From positions 1 through 64,000 of the forward strand of contig UQDA01000010.1 of the NCBI GenBank assembly GCA_900539715.1: a stretch of 64,000 nucleotides of DNA. Direction: 5' to 3'. Under the pieces are notes generated by a model. The model worked only from the letters and a program-made list of their open reading frames with translations, was not told the DNA's origin and did not search any database. Both the position numbers and the translations under genes were made by a program. This stretch comes from an uncultured Lachnospiraceae bacterium (GTDB lineage: Bacteria > Bacillota > Clostridia > Lachnospirales > Lachnospiraceae). Position 1 is the first letter of the stretch, and every line of letters begins with the position of its first letter. Positions 61,440 through 64,000 of the stretch are shown in pieces.

Positions 61440-62243
61440 TCAATTCCTGCAAAACAACCGTTTTCCCGCAAAGATCACGATCAGACATAACACGCCGACC
61501 AGCACGATCGTGCCTCCGGGCTTTAAGCCAAGATAAAATGCCGCAAACAATCCTATCGTCATAAACAGGATATCCAGGATCACCGCTATCAAAACCGTCT
61601 GTCTGTAATTTTTTCCAAACTGCATCGCGCACGCGACCGGCACTACCATCATGGACGATACCATCAGTGCACCGACCGTCCGCGCAGCGACAGATACCGT
61701 CACCGCTATCATGACCGTAAATACAAAATTCACCGCGCTCACCGGCACACCAGCCAGACGCGCGCTCCTTTCGTCCAGCGAGATATAGAAAAATTCCTTG
61801 TAGAGCAAAATAAAAACCCCGAGGACCACGGCTGCCACACCGACCACCGTATACATTTCCACATCGCTTATCGCCACAATGCTTCCGAATAAAAAACTGT
61901 TAAAATTCGCAGAATTCCCGACAAATCCCGACAGCACGCCGGCCAGTCCGATACCTGCCGACATGATGATGGAAATCGACATTTCCGAGTAGCGCGGAAG
62001 CCTGCGGCGCACCGCCTCTATCCCAAGGGATGCCGCCACACATGCCGCAGCAGCTCCGGCCACCGGATTCACACCAAGGATCAGCCCTGCCGCAACGCCG
62101 GCCAGGGACGTATGGGAAAGGGCATCCCCTATCATCGAAAGGCGTTTGCACACCACTACCATCCCTACACAGGGAATGACCGCCGCCAGTAAAATGCCGA
62201 CGACAAACGCCCTCTGCATAAACATATATTCAAAAATCCGCAT
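61440..62243 (-). CDS. znuB: Zinc/manganese ABC transporter permease (ZnuB type)
   Basis: The 267-residue ABC-3-family permease has about eight helices. VVCKRLSMIGDALSHTSLAGVA is the family block with the ATPase-contact loop. The start at 62243 (MRIFEYMFMQRA) has a GGGAGG-type site; the frame extends left but within the ATPase gene. Overlaps the ATPase gene by 14 bp. Operon order znuA-znuC-znuB. Confidence 0.9.
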   Translation of the reverse strand: MRIFEYMFMQRAFVVGILLAAVIPCVGMVVVCKRLSMIGDALSHTSLAGVAAGLILGVNPVAGAAAACVAASLGIEAVRRRLPRYSEMSISIIMSAGIGLAGVLSGFVGNSANFNSFLFGSIVAISDVEMYTVVGVAAVVLGVFILLYKEFFYISLDERSARLAGVPVSAVNFVFTVMIAVTVSVAARTVGALMVSSMMVVPVACAMQFGKNYRQTVLIAVILDILFMTIGLFAAFYLGLKPGGTIVLVGVLCLIVIFAGKRLFCRN

Positions 62244-62943
62244 TTTTGCTCCCTTCCCTTTCTTCCTGCGCCGTCCCGTTTTTCCGGTACATTTTTCCGT
62301 CCTCCAAAATCCACACATCCTGCGCGTAACGCGCTGCCCGCTTTGCGTCGTGCGTTACCATTAAAATGGATATTTTCTGCTTTTCATGGATTTTTTTCAG
62401 GAGCTGATAAAAACTCTCCGCATTTTTTTCATCGAGGGCTGATGTTGGTTCATCCAGCACCAGAAGCTTCGGCTCGTTCACAAGCGCCCGCGCCAGCAGG
62501 ATGCGCTGCTGCTGCCCGCCGGAAAGATTTCCTATCAACCGTTTTTCAAACTCCTCCATCCCGACGAGCTCCAGCGCCCGCCTCACCTGCGCCTTCTCCT
62601 TTTTGCCCGCAAATCTGAAAAGTCCGATGCGGCGGTACAGATTTGCCTGCACTATCTCCTCCACAGACGCCGGGAAATCCTCCCAGCCCGTCATCCCGTT
62701 CTGAGCCGCATAGCTTATCTGCTGCCAGTCCTTAAATCCGCGGACATCCTGCCCGAATATCTCTATCTTCCCGTTTTCCGCCGTCAGCTCTCCTAACAGC
62801 AGCCTTAAAAACGTGCTCTTTCCCGCGCCGTTTTCTCCCAGAAGCAGTCCAAAATGCCCTTCCGGCAGAGAAAACCCTATCTTTTCCAGCACCTGTTCCT
62901 TTCCATAGGAAAAGTCCAGATTTTCGATTCTGATGGCTTCCAT
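62230..62943 (-). CDS. znuC: Zinc/manganese ABC transporter ATPase (ZnuC type)
   Basis: The 237-residue ATPase has Walker A GENGAGKST, Q-loop AAQNGM, signature LSGGQQQR, Walker B LLVLDEPTSALD and switch His in MVTHDAK. Follows znuA by 51 bp and overlaps the permease by 14 bp. GGAGG site. Confidence 0.92.
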   Translation of the reverse strand: MEAIRIENLDFSYGKEQVLEKIGFSLPEGHFGLLLGENGAGKSTFLRLLLGELTAENGKIEIFGQDVRGFKDWQQISYAAQNGMTGWEDFPASVEEIVQANLYRRIGLFRFAGKKEKAQVRRALELVGMEEFEKRLIGNLSGGQQQRILLARALVNEPKLLVLDEPTSALDEKNAESFYQLLKKIHEKQKISILMVTHDAKRAARYAQDVWILEDGKMYRKNGTAQEEREGSKNADF

Positions 62944-62994
62944 GCTGTCCTCCCGTCTTTTATTTGATGTCGTTTCAGCCGTGATATCCGGTTT

Positions 62995-64000
62995 TCAGCC
63001 GTTCTCGCCTTCCAAGGAAAGGAGCAGCTGTTCCAGATTTTTTTCCATCACGCTGAAATAGTCCTCTCCTGCCTCCAGCTCCTCGCCGCTCAAACCTTCC
63101 AGCGGACTCAGCGCCAGCAATCGGATTCCCGTCTCCGCCGCTACGGTCTCGGCTGTTTTAGAACCTGACAGTTCCTCAAAAAATACCGCCCGTATCTGAT
63201 TTTCCCGGACGAAATCGATGATATCCGCCATTCTTTTAGGATTCGGTTCCTGATCCGGTGAAAGCCCGTCTATCCCCACCTGCTCCAGACCGTATGCGCT
63301 GCACAGATAGCCGTATGCTTCATGGGCAGTCACAATCTGCCGCCCGGCAAAATCCGCCAACGCCTCCCGGTACTTCCTGTCCAGTTCCTCCGCCGCCTTC
63401 GCCCATTTGTCATAATTGGCTTCATAATAGGCGCCGTTATCCGGGTCTGCCTGTACGAAAGCATTTTTGATATTTTCCATTTCAAGCTTCGCATTGTGCG
63501 GGGCGAGCCACACATGCGGATCGTACCCTCCGTGGCTGTGGCTGTGCCCTTCATGGTCATGCTCTTCTTCTGCATGAAGCTTTACTCCCTGCGACGCCTC
63601 TACGACCAGAAGCTCTTTATTTTCCAGGCTTTCCGTCACATCCTCCGCCCAGTGCTCCATTCCCGCTCCGTTATAAATAAAGACGTCCGCACGCTCCAGC
63701 CCGGTGATATCCGTCGTTGACGGCTCCCAGTCGTGAGGCTCCGTCCCGGTCGGGACCATACAGGTGATATCTGCCCTGTCGCCGCCTATCTTTTCCGCAA
63801 AATCCGCCATCGTATAAAAGCTCGCCATCACCCGGAGTTTTCCTTCGGCGCTGTCCGCGTTCTCCTCCTGCCGAGCCTGCCCGTTCAGTCCTGTGTTAAA
63901 AATTTGTGTATCAAAATCCTGGCTGCTTCCGCACCCGGCTGCAGAAAATATCAGCGCCGCCGAAAAGAGCATTGCCGCCGCTCTTTTTTCACAGTTTTTC
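62995..64000 (-). CDS. znuA: Zinc ABC transporter binding lipoprotein (ZnuA type), 5' end beyond the window
   Basis: Cluster A-I metal-binding lipoprotein. Lipobox FSAAGC follows a hydrophobic core. The first ATG in the frame (63972) lies inside the signal core, and the frame stays open to the window edge with a basic stretch (KNCEKRAAA), so the true start is probably just outside. A His-rich loop (HDHEGHSHSHGG) and DPHVWLAPHNA point to zinc; YEAYGYL-like AHEAYGYLCSAY and FFEELSGSKTAE complete the metal site. Leads a znuA-znuC-znuB operon. Confidence 0.92.
   Translation of the reverse strand, partial: KNCEKRAAAMLFSAALIFSAAGCGSSQDFDTQIFNTGLNGQARQEENADSAEGKLRVMASFYTMADFAEKIGGDRADITCMVPTGTEPHDWEPSTTDITGLERADVFIYNGAGMEHWAEDVTESLENKELLVVEASQGVKLHAEEEHDHEGHSHSHGGYDPHVWLAPHNAKLEMENIKNAFVQADPDNGAYYEANYDKWAKAAEELDRKYREALADFAGRQIVTAHEAYGYLCSAYGLEQVGIDGLSPDQEPNPKRMADIIDFVRENQIRAVFFEELSGSKTAETVAAETGIRLLALSPLEGLSGEELEAGEDYFSVMEKNLEQLLLSLEGENG

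Overview
The window reads as a chromosome segment of a Lachnospiraceae-type gut Clostridium. Support for this comes from GGAGG-type ribosome sites, small dense operons, LplA/B/C-type sugar ABC transporters, many glycoside hydrolases with AraC regulators, a YtrA-type GntR with its ABC exporter, and a PdaA-like deacetylase. Genus and species cannot be fixed from the sequence alone.

Left chromosomal part (1-39.7 kb): the right end of an IS200/IS605-type element abuts cysK. Next come a radical SAM protein, an M42 peptidase/glycoside hydrolase/DUF3592 operon, a split LysO-type exporter, and a GH2 beta-galactosidase divergent from an AraC regulator. Then follow an Fe-alcohol dehydrogenase/HD pair, an Rpn-type nuclease, a GH42 beta-galactosidase, a membrane-anchored choloylglycine-hydrolase-like enzyme, MarR, a gamma-carbonic-anhydrase-like protein, an ABC-F ATPase, a GntR-controlled ABC exporter, MgtC, UPF0340, a TIM-barrel isomerase and a YczE-like membrane protein. 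From 27 to 38 kb lies a glycan-use locus: solute-binding lipoprotein, two permeases, GH38 alpha-mannosidase, a HAD-GH105 fusion, an AraC regulator and a heparinase-like enzyme. A structured intergenic repeat of about 120 bp occurs twice (10.3 and 13.5 kb).

Island (39,745-53,879): an AT-richer element of about 14.1 kb sits in the 3' part of a tRNA-Pro(CGG) gene. It is bounded by a perfect 49-bp direct repeat and has a tyrosine integrase next to the right repeat. It carries a small serine recombinase, a D12-like methyltransferase with an unknown partner, and several unknown proteins. No relaxase, coupling protein, VirB4 or phage structural gene is visible. Inside it, a still more AT-rich 5.2-kb block (41.28-46.47 kb) is flanked by a 26/27-bp direct repeat. 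That block holds an SH3b membrane protein, a self-contained three-gene unit (TOPRIM-like zinc-finger protein, DUF4869-like protein, single-domain P-loop ATPase), four 14-bp iterons and a secreted protein that stops just before the repeat. The three-gene unit is the best candidate here for an undescribed system.

Right chromosomal part (53.9-64 kb): PdaA-like deacetylase, TrmB, a D,D-carboxypeptidase, an ECF-type sigma factor with a repeat-rich unknown partner, a DEDD exonuclease overlapping mnmA, and a zinc ABC transporter (permease, ATPase, and a binding protein running off the window edge).

Starts were chosen by ribosome sites and promoter positions. Function calls rest on motifs read by eye, without database searches.
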